64,000 nt of DNA from Marsupella aquatica (Eukaryota; Marchantiophyta). The translations under genes were made by a program, and so were the position numbers. Below are positions 1-12,104 of the stretch, piece after piece. The notes under the pieces were generated by a model. The model saw only the letters and a program-made list of their open reading frames with translations, was not told the origin of the DNA and searched no databases. Each line of letters starts with the position of its first letter. The stretch's first letter is position 1. Location of the stretch: assembly GCA_973895155.1 (NCBI GenBank), contig OZ316891.1, positions 29,450,001 to 29,514,000 of the forward strand, given 5' to 3'.

Positions 1-1
1 G

Positions 2-3000
2 ATTCTTGCGAGAGACAATGATTGGGTGGGGTTTTTAGCAGAGGCCCAGCTAGAGGGTTGCCCTCTTGACCTGCTGGTGACAATCGTTTCGAAAGAGTTC
101 ACTAATCCTCGTCTTCAGAGCCAACTTTTATTTGTTTTGAAGAATTTACCAGGAGCTGCTTCAGAGAAGCCAGCTGGAGTTGCAGCTCCGGAGTACAACT
201 CTTTTCTTTCACCGAACCTGGAACCCCTTGTTTCCGGCATGAGTGCAAATGCTGAATTGTTTAGCCTTCTGGCAGATTGTGAAGGAAGCAAGCATCCTGG
301 GAAGGACTTGTTGAGGAAAGCGAAAAAACTCCGGTGGCCTCTTCTAGCTGTTGTGGCATCTTGCTCCACAGATGTCACTCCTCAAGCTTGTTTGACCACA
401 TGGTTAGAAATTACAGTTGTTAAGGAAGCCTCAGTAACTGAAATCACAGACGCTGCAACGCAATCAACACTGTCAGGCCGCATCGCTGCTGCAGTGGATG
501 CAACAAATGCCGGAGCAGGTACGGACTCCATAAGTGCATTTAGATACAACCGGACTTCTTCCAACAAGAGACAGCGTTTGTCATCAGAGGACGTTGTAAC
601 GGAAGTAGATGTAGTCCATGCCGTCCCTGATGGTGGCAATTCTGACCTTACTACGGATGCGCAAGCGTCACAGACGGATGAACGTGCATTCCCAGCTGGA
701 CGTCCGCAGGGTGAAGGTCCATCAGGGGCTGGTGGTGATGGTGGTCGAGAGCAGGAGGAGTCTTTGGCATCTTTGGTAGCTATTCTATGTGAGCAGCAAA
801 GATTTCTTCCACTACTCAGAGCATTTGAGCTGTTTACACCAACTTCGTCATTTCTACCTTTCCTCCGTTTCCTCCAGGCCTTCTCACAAATGCGGATCTC
901 AGAGGCCTCCGCGCACTTAGCTTCTTTTACGGCACGTCTCAAGGAGGAGATGCAGCAAAACAGTAGAAGCATCAGTAGAAGTAGTAATACAACAGCCTGG
1001 ATAACGAGAGCTGCGATTGCAGCTGCAGACGCTATGCATGGAGCATGCCCATCAGCATATGAACGTCGGTGTCTTCTCCAGCTACTCTCGGGATCTGACT
1101 TTGGTGATGGAGGCGTTGCAGCTATGAGATATCGCCGGCTGTACTGGAAGATTCAGCTTGCAGAGCCTGCCCTACAAGAGGGGTCCGGGTCGGATCCTGT
1201 GACTGACGGTGCTAACTTGGATGATAAAGCATTGTTTGACACACTGGAAAAGAGTACTCAATGGGAGCAGGCCAGGAGCTGGGCAAGACAGTTGGATCCT
1301 GTTCAGAGTGGATCAGCTCTTCACCGTGTTACCGAGACACAAGCTGAGGCAATGGTGACTGAGTGGAAGGATTTTTTGTGGGATGTGCCTGAAGAGAGAG
1401 TTGCTCTTTGGAATCACTGCCAAGCACTCTTCACTATGCATGCTTTTCCGGCGCTAAAGGCTGGAGAATTTTTCCTCAAACATGCAGATGCATTGGAGCC
1501 AGAGCTTTCCTCGTCCGAGTTGCATAACATACTATTAGTGGCTCTTCAGTGGCTGAGTGGATCAATCACTAATTGTCCCCCGGTGTACCCACTGCATCTC
1601 CTTCACGAACTGGAGACCAGAGTGTGGCTACTTGCTGTGGAATCTTCTGTAGATGATGAACGGGCTGGGAGTCAAGATGCAAGCTCCTCTCTTGCGTCAA
1701 TGCGTTCTACACCTGTTGGAGGACTAAGTTATGAAATCTCGGCTGCCTCCCCCATGGCCATGAACTTTGTGGACCGAACAGCTGCTACTGTTTCTATCGT
1801 GGACAGCCATTTGAAAAGGTCTTCTTCAAATAAATATGATGGAGATGAGGTTGCTCGTCACTGGAGTCAGAGTCCAGAGACGTCGACCAGTTCTTCACCG
1901 ACAACCAAACCCACCACTTCACGATTCAAACGGAAACAGAAGGAGCAACAAGACCAACCAAGGCGGGTTCTTTCTTACTCACCGGAAGTTGCCCCAAGCA
2001 ATTTAGAAGAAGCTTTGCAATCAGAAGTAGTAGACCAGAGGGATAATGCTCCAGAAGTGCAAAGGCCTAGGTCTGACAAAGGTCCAACTGGAGAAGAAAT
2101 TGTTGGTAGGTGGGAGGAAAGGGTTGGAGACGGAGAAGTAGATCGAGCAGTTCTTACTCTTCTGGAAGTTGGGCAAGTCGCTGCAGCAAAACTACTCCAA
2201 CAAAAACTCTCACCAACAAATGTACCCTTGGAGTTTTCATTAGTGGAGGCTGGTCTAAAAGTTGCATCATTGTCTCCATTGACTATCACTGGTTCTGCCG
2301 TTTCCTCAGCCATTCCACCTGATGTGGTAGAGCATCTACAAACGTCAGGGCTTGTTGAAGATGTAATGAGGGTCTCGGCTATTGATATGCTTGAGAAGCT
2401 TACTGCAGCTTGTCGAGAAGGGTGTGGGAAGGGGCTATGCCAGAGAATATCTGCCATAGCAAAAATTGCAGATGTTTTGGGCCTGACTTTCGGTGATGCT
2501 TTTGCAAAGTCTCCAACACAGTTGCTGCATCTGCTAGCTCTAAAAGGTCAAGATTCTCTGGCTGAAGCAAAACTGTTGGTGGCCACTCATCCGATGCTTC
2601 CGGCAAGCGCCGCACGAATTTTAGCGGAGTCATTTCTGAAGGGCCTATTGGCTGCTCACCGTGGAGGATACATGCAATCCTCTTCCCAAAAGGAGGAGGG
2701 TCCTGCTCCCCTTCTTTGGAGACCTTCCGACTTCATCCGGTGGGCCCAACTCTGTACATCAGAGCCTGAAATAGGACATGCCCTGATGAGGCTTGTGATC
2801 AGTGGGCGTGACATGCCCCATGCTTGTGAGGTGGAGCTCATTATTTTATCATATCGGTACTATGAAAGATCAGCGTGTCTGGATGGAGTGGACGTGTTAG
2901 TAGCCCTGGCAGCTACACGAGTGGACTCCTATCTTGCTGAAGGGGATTACTCATCGTTAGCGCGTCTGGTGACTGGGATAAGCAACTTTCAGGCGCTCCA

Positions 3001-3928
3001 TTTCATAATTGATTTTCTGATTGAGAATGGTCAGCTTGAGCTGTTGCTTCAGAAGCGGTCAGCTGTGGATGCTGAACAGGAGTCTTCGGCTTCTATTCGA
3101 GGGTTCCGCATGGCAGTCCTTTCAGCACTAAAGCACTTCAATCCTGATGATCTTGATGCTTTCGCCATGGTTTACAGCAACTTCAGCATGGCTCATGAAA
3201 TGGCTTCCTTGCTGGAATCAAGGGGTCGGAGACTCCCAGAACTGTGGACCAGTAAGCAATTTGACCCAGAGGAGAGCGAGGAGTTCCTGGATATGATGCG
3301 CTTTTATGTTGAAGCAGCTAAAGTGTACTCAGGAATAGATGCAGGGAATAAGACGACGTGGTGCTGTGCTCAAGCATCACTGATATCCCTGCAACTTCGG
3401 ATGCCTGACCATATGTGGCTGAATCTCAGTGATACGAATGCGAGAAGGCTGCTCGTAGATCAACCTCGTTTCCAAGAGTCTCTCATTGTTGCAGAAGCAT
3501 ATGGCCTCAACCAATCAGCAGAGTGGGTGCCAGTGATCTGGAATCAAATGCTGATACCCGGGAGAATCGACCAGTTTCTCAATGATTTTGTAGCAGCGTT
3601 ACCCCTGACACATTCAATGCTCATGGAACTAGCAAGATTTTACCGAGCTGAAGTCACTGCTCGAGGAGATCAGAATCAGTTGGATTTCTCCAAGTGGCTC
3701 ACCCCAGGAGGAATTCCAGTTGAGTTGGCCCGGCATATCAGCAAGTCATTCAGGGCTTTGTTGAAGCACACACGGGACATGAAGGAGCGGCTACAACTTG
3801 CTACGGTTGCCACTGGATTCCCAGATGTTGTGGAATTGTGCCTCAAAAACATTGATAACATGCCTGTTACGTCAGGGCCGCTCATTCTGCGAAGAGGTCA
3901 TGGGGGAACTTACGTGCCCATTATGTAG
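2..3928 (+). CDS. Spatacsin-like protein, C-terminal part (5' end outside window)
   Basis: Open frame of 1308 codons that is already open at the left edge (first codons ILARDNDWVGFLAEAQ), ending in TAG at 3926. The last 360 or so residues, from MPHACEVELIILSYRYYE to the terminal GGTYVPIM, match the Spatacsin_C domain (SPG11 family; Arabidopsis has one homologue). Motifs seen include FHIIDFLIENGQLELLLQK-like, FYRAEVTARGDQ, LTPGGIPVELARHI and RDMKERLQLATVATGF. Spatacsin in animals works with spastizin and AP-5 in endosome and autophagic lysosome reformation; the plant role is less defined. Two acidic/serine-rich linkers (about residues 160-250 and 560-720) look disordered. No intron is needed across 3.9 kb, so this is one large exon. 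The true start lies upstream of the window. The next gene is convergent. Identification rests on the C-terminal domain. Confidence 0.9.
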   Translation: MLARDNDWVGFLAEAQLEGCPLDLLVTIVSKEFTNPRLQSQLLFVLKNLPGAASEKPAGVAAPEYNSFLSPNLEPLVSGMSANAELFSLLADCEGSKHPGKDLLRKAKKLRWPLLAVVASCSTDVTPQACLTTWLEITVVKEASVTEITDAATQSTLSGRIAAAVDATNAGAGTDSISAFRYNRTSSNKRQRLSSEDVVTEVDVVHAVPDGGNSDLTTDAQASQTDERAFPAGRPQGEGPSGAGGDGGREQEESLASLVAILCEQQRFLPLLRAFELFTPTSSFLPFLRFLQAFSQMRISEASAHLASFTARLKEEMQQNSRSISRSSNTTAWITRAAIAAADAMHGACPSAYERRCLLQLLSGSDFGDGGVAAMRYRRLYWKIQLAEPALQEGSGSDPVTDGANLDDKALFDTLEKSTQWEQARSWARQLDPVQSGSALHRVTETQAEAMVTEWKDFLWDVPEERVALWNHCQALFTMHAFPALKAGEFFLKHADALEPELSSSELHNILLVALQWLSGSITNCPPVYPLHLLHELETRVWLLAVESSVDDERAGSQDASSSLASMRSTPVGGLSYEISAASPMAMNFVDRTAATVSIVDSHLKRSSSNKYDGDEVARHWSQSPETSTSSSPTTKPTTSRFKRKQKEQQDQPRRVLSYSPEVAPSNLEEALQSEVVDQRDNAPEVQRPRSDKGPTGEEIVGRWEERVGDGEVDRAVLTLLEVGQVAAAKLLQQKLSPTNVPLEFSLVEAGLKVASLSPLTITGSAVSSAIPPDVVEHLQTSGLVEDVMRVSAIDMLEKLTAACREGCGKGLCQRISAIAKIADVLGLTFGDAFAKSPTQLLHLLALKGQDSLAEAKLLVATHPMLPASAARILAESFLKGLLAAHRGGYMQSSSQKEEGPAPLLWRPSDFIRWAQLCTSEPEIGHALMRLVISGRDMPHACEVELIILSYRYYERSACLDGVDVLVALAATRVDSYLAEGDYSSLARLVTGISNFQALHFIIDFLIENGQLELLLQKRSAVDAEQESSASIRGFRMAVLSALKHFNPDDLDAFAMVYSNFSMAHEMASLLESRGRRLPELWTSKQFDPEESEEFLDMMRFYVEAAKVYSGIDAGNKTTWCCAQASLISLQLRMPDHMWLNLSDTNARRLLVDQPRFQESLIVAEAYGLNQSAEWVPVIWNQMLIPGRIDQFLNDFVAALPLTHSMLMELARFYRAEVTARGDQNQLDFSKWLTPGGIPVELARHISKSFRALLKHTRDMKERLQLATVATGFPDVVELCLKNIDNMPVTSGPLILRRGHGGTYVPIM

Positions 3929-5757
3929 GCTGCTGAGCCTCCGATCCAGCATACTTCTTCAGGGCGATCGCACCATTTGGACCTGGGTCAAGCCAAGCGT
4001 TGCCTGGAATTGCAGCCATTGTAGATTATTACCGTTGCCCGTGAAAGCAACCGCTGTAGTTCAGTTGGTGTTACTTCAAGGGTGTAACACTTTTTGTTCA
4101 AGCAGACTAGGACATGAATGAACCCCACACTCCCACAACCATCCTGTCTTTTGATCATGAGTCTGGGTCATGGATCCTTTAAATTGATGAGGCACGATTC
4201 CATGAAAGAAAATTGGAATTAATTATTTTGGGCACCATGCTGCTCCCGGAAAGGTTTTTAGAATTTTATGGGCACTACCACCCTGGTATTGATTGTACAG
4301 CATTTGGAGATCTTCAAATGACAAGAATACACAGGACTGCACTTTTCAATCAATAAATCAAAACGACTGGCTGAGATTGATGGCCAAGGTGCCCAGGATT
4401 TGGAAGTTACGTCCCTGACTCTAAAGTGTCCTCTTTCATGTACCATAGCGACAATAGTTTGCAAAGTTGCAGAAGGCATAGTTTCGTTGCAGATTTTGGT
4501 TTGTGGACATTTGTCCAGCGAATTAGTGCTATGTAATCAATCTAAGCTGGAATTCGAATTCATATCCCTGCGCCCATGCGGACATCATCAGTATGATGTG
4601 AAGGCCATCATCGACTTAGTGGTGACAGAGGTTCTGTTCATTTCGATGGTAAATGGTTGGAAGGCATAGGAACAAAGTTTTACAGAGTCGTATACGACAA
4701 ATATTGGGACTTGCAATTGGATGTCCGGGTTCAATTCCAAAACCCAGCTCCAGAAGACTTCGACGAGCCAGCCCCAGCAAACTATCTTCATTTGAAACGT
4801 TGATCTTAGGGGCTGACACTACAGCATGGTACGTTTAATCTTGTCAAAATTGATTCTGTTAATCTTGTCAATTATTGCTGTAAAATCCGTTCATGGAAAA
4901 AACGTCAAGGTCTGGGAAAGGGACAGTTTGAGTGGACGAAACGTTCTGCTTTGTATTATGACACAGAAATCGGGGCTAAACTTTTCATTTCTTTCAGAAG
5001 CGGGATAACGAAGTTTGATGCTCCGTTATAGTTTTTATATCTTTCAGAGACGGAGTAACTAACTTTGATTCCGGTGTTAAGGTTTTAGGATTTTGCGAGA
5101 ATGTCTTTTTCGTGGCTCCAAAACCATGATCTGTCCTCGCATTCAGTACATATATCAGGTGGAACAGAGACAGTATCTTACAGGGTACACATCCCAAACG
5201 TCACACTGAAAGAACAGCTCAAACGTTCGTCATAGTTTGGAAAAGAATCAAAGGTTACGAGAATAAATATTGCCCAACACTAATGAATATTGCTTGGCCA
5301 CCAAAAAATGGAAAAGAATTTGTTGAGGCAGAGCAAGAGTTTGGATTCTGTATCAAAATGGTGGACGTGAGGACACTTTCTTTCTTTTGAGCGAGTCATA
5401 CTCCCCTCCGAAAACTCCTATTTCCAGTGACACTTTAATCTGCTTCACAGGTCACCTGGAGAGTCCTCCGCAGCTGACAGTTGAAACTCAACTGAGGAGA
5501 CTCAGCCGTTTTACGAGCCGTTCAATCTGTGGTTGCTTTTTTTGCCCTTCAGCTGCAAATCGAACATGTCCCTGAACTTGGTCTCTACTTTCTCGGTTAC
5601 CCACGTACTCCCAGCACGTCCAGTTCATCAACTTTCAGCATCTTCTTAAGATGGCAGCCACAGGAGTTTTTTGAGTACCAGTTTGTCCAATCATTTGAGA
5701 TTCAGAATTTGACAGTATTGGGTATACACAGCTAGCAGGCTTTTCAGTCACTGCAAT
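3929..5757. other. Intergenic region between convergent genes
   Basis: Presumed 3' UTR of the spatacsin gene followed by AT-rich sequence without a convincing gene on either strand; the short open frames here have no recognisable domains. An imperfect duplication of about 45 bp is visible at 4991-5036 and 5041-5086, each copy beginning CTTTCAGA and containing CTTTGATNCCG or GTTTGATGCTCCG. Confidence 0.5.
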
Positions 5758-5772
5758 CCACTCATTCTTGCT

Positions 5773-5842
5773 CCCTTGCAAGAATGAGGTACCCAAATTG
5801 CCAAGAAGGGCCCTTCTTTTGGGTACCTCATTCTTGCAAGGG
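5773..5842. repeat. Perfect 25-bp inverted repeat (hairpin) with palindromic loop
   Basis: The arms 5773-5797 and 5818-5842 (CCCTTGCAAGAATGAGG...) are exact reverse complements over 25 bp. The 20-nt loop holds most of a second perfect palindrome, AAGAAGGGCCCTTCTT (5803-5818). A partial third arm (CTCATTCTTG, 5761-5770) can pair with 5779-5788, so alternative folds exist. It lies 26 bp beyond the stop codon of the minus-strand acetyl-CoA transporter, so inside its 3' UTR if transcribed. Confidence 0.85.
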
Positions 5843-5867
5843 CCAGACTGTCATTTGGGTGAGTTGT

Positions 5868-8800
5868 TCACGCCCGCCATGCAGCTTCTTTTGACATCTC
5901 AAGTTCTCGTAACTTCCTATAACACAGGTGACCAATTACTGCACCAACGAGAACCATTCCAAAAGATAGCGGATAGAAACCATCCAGCGTCGTGACACAT
6001 TTTCCTGCTGCATCTGTGCACGAGCTAGTGGAGCCTTTCTTCAAAGTACAACTGAGAGCGAGACCTCCATGTTCCCCCTTAGCATCAACACAGTGTTGAA
6101 CCGTGAGCATATCTAGCAGAATGAATACAAAAAACTTGGGCCAAGCTGATCCGAAGTTTGAAATCGTGTTCAGCAGTGTTAAGTAGGTGCCTCCCATAGA
6201 TGAATCACTGATGCGAGAAAAGAAGGTTCCCTGCACAACGAAGTGGTAGCGGTGTTCAATACACCAACGCTACTGTAGTAGTGGATTCCGGAGGGTACAA
6301 GAGACACACAGGGTTGGAAATCTTTACCTTTCAGCTAAATACAAAATCTCTCTGTGATCTTTAACTGTCACACCTAATCCAGATGCGCAAAGCAAGGACC
6401 CACCCACCCATCCAAGACTGCAACCAACGTACCTGAGCAACGAACATCATGGTCGAGGCAAAAGATGTGACCACTCCAGATAGAATAATCAAAATGTAGA
6501 AAAATGGCGCACTTCTCAACGTGGCTCCAACCGGAAATAAAGCAACAAGTAAGGTGGACACTGCCGCCATGCTCAACCGCAAGTAATACCCTGTCAACCA
6601 AGGTGTGAATGGACGCCCCTTGCTTGCCCACCTCCCAGCAAACACAGCAAATATAAGCTCCAGTGGGAATTCGATGAGTACCACTAGAGACACCACTTCC
6701 TGTTTGCAAGGCGGAAGGGAGAGGGTTAAAAGCACCTTTCTCTTTTTGCTGTGCTGTCAAGTATGCATGGAAGTTTCTACATCTGCACTTTCAGCAAAGG
6801 GGCCTATTTTGTAGCGCAATCTTTATTAAAATGGCATTGAGCATTGCACCGACAGCATAGTTGAATTAAAGGACGAGCTTGAGTACTCTTGAAAAGACTC
6901 AATCAATATTAGTAACGAAGAGGACATGTTTAATAGTGTAGAATCAAGGCAGATACACTACCCCGGTGACAAACACTCAGCGTTATGTTCAGGATAACTC
7001 ACTCGCGTTACACCTTTCTCCATCAGCTTGAACACACTAACAGCTTCCGCAGTTATACTCCCAAGCTGTTGTACACAAGAAACCATACCACATAAGAATC
7101 AACAAACGAGAATCATGGCTCCAGTTCAGTAATCCATTTCGAATGAATGTATTTGCCAGCGAAAATAGGTGTCCTTAATAGACTCCACAGAAACGTCATT
7201 GATAGACCCAACTTGAAGGGAAGAGAGTGACGTTGTCCCTTGTAGACCTTGAACCCTTCACAAAAATGCATTAACTTCATGACAGCCAATTTTATGCTAG
7301 GTGGAGCTCGGACAGTTGAAAAAAAGTGGTCTTGGTATTCTTACCTTCGAGATCAGAAGTATGGTGGTCAGAAGACGAATATCTGCGTTCTGGGTAAAGG
7401 AAACATTACCTATGCTCCTTAAGCCATGATGTGGAACATAGCATCAAGCGATGAAATGAAAGAGAACGACTTTCACACAATTCTACACACAAAAGTCAAG
7501 AGATATCTGATAGTCACCGTAGACTTATCAACAAACTGAACAATTCCAATTCTCTGTTGATGTGAAATTTTTTCCACCCGAGAACGCGCGACTGAGACGA
7601 AAATTGGTAAATCTTTCAACGAGAGAGCTCCAATCTTCACCAGACGACAGCAGACAAAGGATACTGGGTAAAGTGACTACCGCCCATAGTCTTTTGTACA
7701 TTCGTTTCACTCCCATTTTTTGAATAGTCCCAGCAACCTTATCATCCAAACTACCAGACCCAAGACTGTATAAACCATCTTTGCCACGTCGTCTCTCATC
7801 TGCAACCTCTCCAGATTTGGAAAAGTCTGATCTTGAGTGACCAGGAGAGGTATTGACGACCTGCGTATCGTGATGCGGCTTCTCAGACTTATAGAGTAGA
7901 AGGATGGTCGTAATGATGTAAAACCATCCCCAAAAGTAGAAGTACTTTGAAAGAGTCAAAATTCCTGCTTCCACAAGACCAAAGCTCATCTCGTAAGACA
8001 ACCTCCACACGTACCCGAGTAGCTCGTCCATTAAGCAATATTTGAACAGACAACAGAAACGGGGTACTGACCTTTAGGGTTTGGTATTGAGCGAAGATAA
8101 TTGTTGCAGAAAGAGGAATCATTCAACGCAAGGAAGATTGTGAATGACATAAAATATCCAATATTTATACCTATACTCTGCAAAGGATCCAGACGTAGGG
8201 CTGATCAGCGATTCTTCTTTCTTCTCCTTATGTGAACAAGACTGTCAGAAACTGGGGTTACGTACCGAGATGGAAGTACCTATATTCCTCAGTTGTTATG
8301 ACACAGTGCTGAGAACCAACTTTCCCAAGTGGAGCTATCAATTCCAACTAAGCCCATTTTTACGAAATAGTGAAGTCATTCTACATTGACAGTCACTCTT
8401 GAACCATAAAAGAATACACGCAGTTCTGCAAAAGTGCGAATTGTCAACAAAGGAATCACATAATCGACTGCTGAGCTGCAACTCACGAAATACCTGGCAA
8501 GTGGAAGCATGGCCAACATTTTTCCGTGACAATAATGTCAATGCCCAACCTATAACCCAGGAATGACAGCAAAGTGTAAATCAGTTACAGCTTCTTGCTA
8601 TCTAAAGTGAATGGTCAGCCACCCATATCTGGTTTCAACACTACCTCATCGTTTGTTCAGACTGCCAGTTACAGAGAGCTTACATCATACAGTATTGAAC
8701 ATACAAGAGAGGAATACCTCTACAAAAACACCTTAGATGTACGACTTCCGGATTCTTCTCTACTCAGTGTCATCAATATTGGGCAAGCTGCAAAATTGAG

Positions 8801-10477
8801 TCAGTGTCTTACCATCCACTGCAATGTCCTGCGAAATGAAACAAAACTCAAGATAATGAGGCACACCCCATAACCATAGAATCTTCTATCTATTGCAAGA
8901 TTCTTGACATCAACAATCTGCAGGAACTATAATTTATTGTAGCAGATACCCACATTTTGTAAATAAAATTATTCCATGTCACATTCACGATACAGGCTGC
9001 ACACAGTTCACTGTGGAAGGCATGAGCAAAAAGGATCGACAACCTTACCTGCGTTGCAGCCAGAAGAATGAAGACAAAGAAAAGCGTTGTGATGGAATGA
9101 ATGTTTGCTGTCTCCAGCTACAACAAAAGACAAATAGGATTCTGAGAAGGCATAAATAAACTGTTTGTAGGTTCAAAGTAGAGTTAGATGGAAACGGACT
9201 AACAGGACTCGTTTTGATCGTAGCCCTCAAAACACACAAAATCCCAGCGATGTTTCATTATGGAACTTGCTCACTGTCACCAAGTTAGACTAGGCAGATT
9301 ACAAACGTTAGTATAAAAGATCTTCAACACTAGACACAATGTCGGAAATCCCCCAAAAGAAAATTCGTCGAAGACACTAATAACAATATCACAGAGGTAC
9401 AGGCGATATATGTGTCTACAGCACTTCTTGAGGAGAATTGCACTGAATTAATATAGCCTATAAACTTCAAATGGCCCTTGCCATCGAATGCAACTGAGAT
9501 AGAATATGTTCTGCCACTGGGCATCCTTTTGGGCATCCTTTTAGGCCAAAACATGACAGAAAAGTCAAGCACAAGTGCATTCTGGAATAATTGAAGCTGA
9601 GACATCAGCAACGTGTCTTTGCCCAAAGAAAGACCCGGCCATAGAAACTGTCAACGAAAAGGAAACAATACAATCCCAGAATGAAAAGAGAAGCAATATA
9701 ATTTTACCCAGTGATCAGCAGTTCGTGCTGAAAATATCATCAGGAGACCCGAAGCCATCTGCATCGGAAGAACCCTGAAGAGAAACAAAATCGTGAGCTG
9801 ATGAAGTCCTTGTTATGAATCAATCAGGTCTTTATGTCTTCCAGAGAGCTGTTTGTTTCAATGGCGGAAGTGACTGCAACAATGAAACATAGCTCAACCA
9901 AGTACAGAAGTTTCCGTCGCTGACAGCCAAACCACTAAACTTACTAAACTGACCCACGCAATTAGCTCTGAGTTTACTAAGTTTACATAAGATCTAATAA
10001 AAACTTCTTCGCTCATCACTCAGAGTTTCTTCAGTGGCAAATGCAACCAACGTTCAAGAGCAAATAAACGCAAAGCAGGCCTGTGAAGGGCACACTCAAA
10101 TACCACCACCAAAGAAATCAGGAATTAAAGGACGGTAACTTACCAGGACTTGCGCCAGCCAATTTTTGAAGAGAAAATTGTGTCAACGATGGGACTCCAA
10201 AGGAGTTTCATGGAGTAGGGATATGCAGCCAATGAGAATACACTGGACAAAATCAAGCAAAACGGTCAAAGACCGGATAAAGGTGAGATATACATTCAAA
10301 GAAGTTGAGCAAAATCGCAAGCAGTTCTTCTCGACACAAACTGACTTCTTCAAGTTCAAATCACTTTGCCAGAGACCAGATTGTCATTAATTGTGATCCA
10401 TACCCAACCTCGGTGTAGGTCGCATGAGACTTCAGTATGAAAGGTATGCTCCCCAGTGAGAGGCCTAGTGGGACACC
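5868..10477 (-). CDS. Acetyl-CoA transporter, SLC33/AT-1 family (exons 2-13)
   Basis: Twelve coding exons with GT/AG borders and compatible phases, in gene order: 10477-10404, 10242-10144, 9774-9708, 9117-9049, 8828-8813, 8549-8494, 8177-8072, 7964-7665, 7382-7345, 7065-7003, 6699-6433, 6230-5868 (stop TGA 5870-5868). Together they give 505 residues, close to family length once an N-terminal exon is added. Hallmarks in order: GVPLGLSLGSIPFILKS, SMKLLWSPIVDTIFS, GWRKSWVLPMQ, LLAATQDIAVDGWALTLLS, FCNNYLR, ILTLSKYFYFWGW, KLMEKGVTREVVSLV, MGGTYLTLLNTISNFGSAWP, CVTTLDGFYPLS. The family is a polytopic MFS-like membrane carrier that moves acetyl-CoA into the ER/Golgi lumen in animals; its role in plants is inferred. 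Exon 5 of this set is only 16 nt (DIAVDG, split). The start codon is not in these exons. Confidence 0.9.
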
Positions 10478-11426
10478 CTGCATCGCATCTGCATCGTTAT
10501 GTTGTTAGACTCTGAGCAATCCGACAAATGACTCATTAAAGTCTCAACTACAAAATGCTAGCCAATTATTAGACTTTATTAGACACTGTAATAAGCTTCC
10601 ATACAGTATCAGTTTGAAAACAGAAATAGGAATAAGGACCCTCAGCTCAAAAATATTCGGGGAATGAACCAAGAGACATGACAAATTGCCTGCGGCAGGC
10701 AGAAGGATGAGAGTAGAAGCCGGTTTCTGGAGGACAAATCCGTTAGGCCATTGATGTGGGTGAAAAGGAAAAAAATTATTCTCACACGACTAATTATCGT
10801 AGACGACGGTAAACAACCTCGCAGAAATGGTTATCCTGTAGCTGCTTTGCATGTGAAAGCTATTAGAGTTATAGGTTAAAGAACGGGGTGAAATGAGATA
10901 TGATCGCCCGAAAAAAGAGTAACCGAAAATTCTCACACCGACACAGATTGACTACTGACTGGTTGAGGTCGTGGGGCAGTGCTGTGAACTCGAAGTTGTC
11001 TCATTTTAAGTTGTCTCACTCTGGTTATCTCATTCTGCTCCAGTAGAGCGAAGCACATCCAGTCGTCGCATTTGGGTTGTCTCATTCTGCTCCAACAGAA
11101 CTGCCGGTGACTTAGAGCTAAGCACATCCCAAAGCCCTTCTGGCAGTTTCTAGTCCTATTCGAATCCTCAGTAGTGGAACTGAGAGATGACAGTCAGTTC
11201 ACCCTAGATCCGTGCCTAAATAACAATGGCCTCACCCCGATTTGGCCACATTACATTCCAAAGACGGTTTGCTTCTCCATCAAGATTAACAACACACAAT
11301 GCTTTGCTTCTCGATGTGGACAGACAGGCAACACGATTGAAAAATTGCAATGATTATCGACCGAGGCACGGATCAAAGAGGGAGTTTAGGGTAAGGAAAA
11401 GAGAGTGGATATGCGAGCGGACGAAC

Positions 11427-11592
11427 ATAGGATTATGAGAAGAGCCATGTTGAAAGAGTCCGAAGCAGAATTGGTGGCGCCGTTGTTGCTGCTGCTGCTC
11501 ATGTCTCCCCCCAACTCCGAGCTGCTGGAACGGATCATACCAGCCCCTTCCTCCATCCCCTGCAACTGCGAGCTTTTCGATCGTTGATGCAT
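11427..11592 (-). CDS. Probable first coding exon of the SLC33-like transporter
   Basis: Minus-strand frame starting MHQRSKSSQLQGMEEG and ending SDSFNMALLIILY, with a possible GT donor at 11426. A Ser/Gln/Asn-rich cytosolic tail followed by the start of a hydrophobic segment is what the SLC33 N-terminus looks like just before the conserved LQG[IV]PLGL motif. This exon ends in phase 1, whereas the exon at 10477 starts in phase 0, so a small exon encoding roughly [V/L]LQ, or another donor, is still missing between them; I could not locate it. A different frame (11354-11689, minus) overlaps but has no membrane-like end. Inference, moderate to low confidence. Confidence 0.4.
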
Positions 11593-12104
11593 TGTCGCTA
11601 CTGCTACTTGTTTCCCTCTCCCTCCTCCGCTGCTGTTGCCTAATCCCCTCCTTCACCAGAGCCCCCCTGATCTTCTTGCTCGTGCCCACCTCTGCGTGTT
11701 GTACCGAAATCCGCTAACCAACTCGATTAGAGAGCTTCTCTCGTGAATGCCTTCTCCCAGTTGTTCGAAATTTCAGTTCTGAAATTCATGGACAGCATCA
11801 ATTCCAATTTCTGCTCTCAAGCTTGTTGAGACCAGCCGTGCATGAGGAAGGGAGGGACATATCCAAGCATCTCTCTGTTCCCACTCTCTGTTCCCTCTCT
11901 CGCTTCCTCAGATCCTGCTCTGTGGGCTTCACAGCCCAAGTCAGTTGAATTGGAATTCAGAAGGAATCACAGATTTGCAGCTCAAATTTTTCACCACAAA
12001 ATGTACAGCAGCAGCAGTAGATCTCGTCTTCTCCAATAAACTGTCGAAGATCCACAGAGATTCAGTCCTGTGCTCTGCACATTACAGTACAACACAGTAC
12101 CCTA

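Noticed and set aside
382-972. 196-codon minus-strand frame inside spatacsin
   Set aside because: Shadow of the spatacsin frame on the other strand.
4728-4748. B-box-like GGTTCAATTCC
   Set aside because: No matching A box or cloverleaf upstream; treated as chance.
6374-6760. Second minus-strand frame over the transporter exon at 6433-6699
   Set aside because: Alternative phase of a confirmed coding exon.
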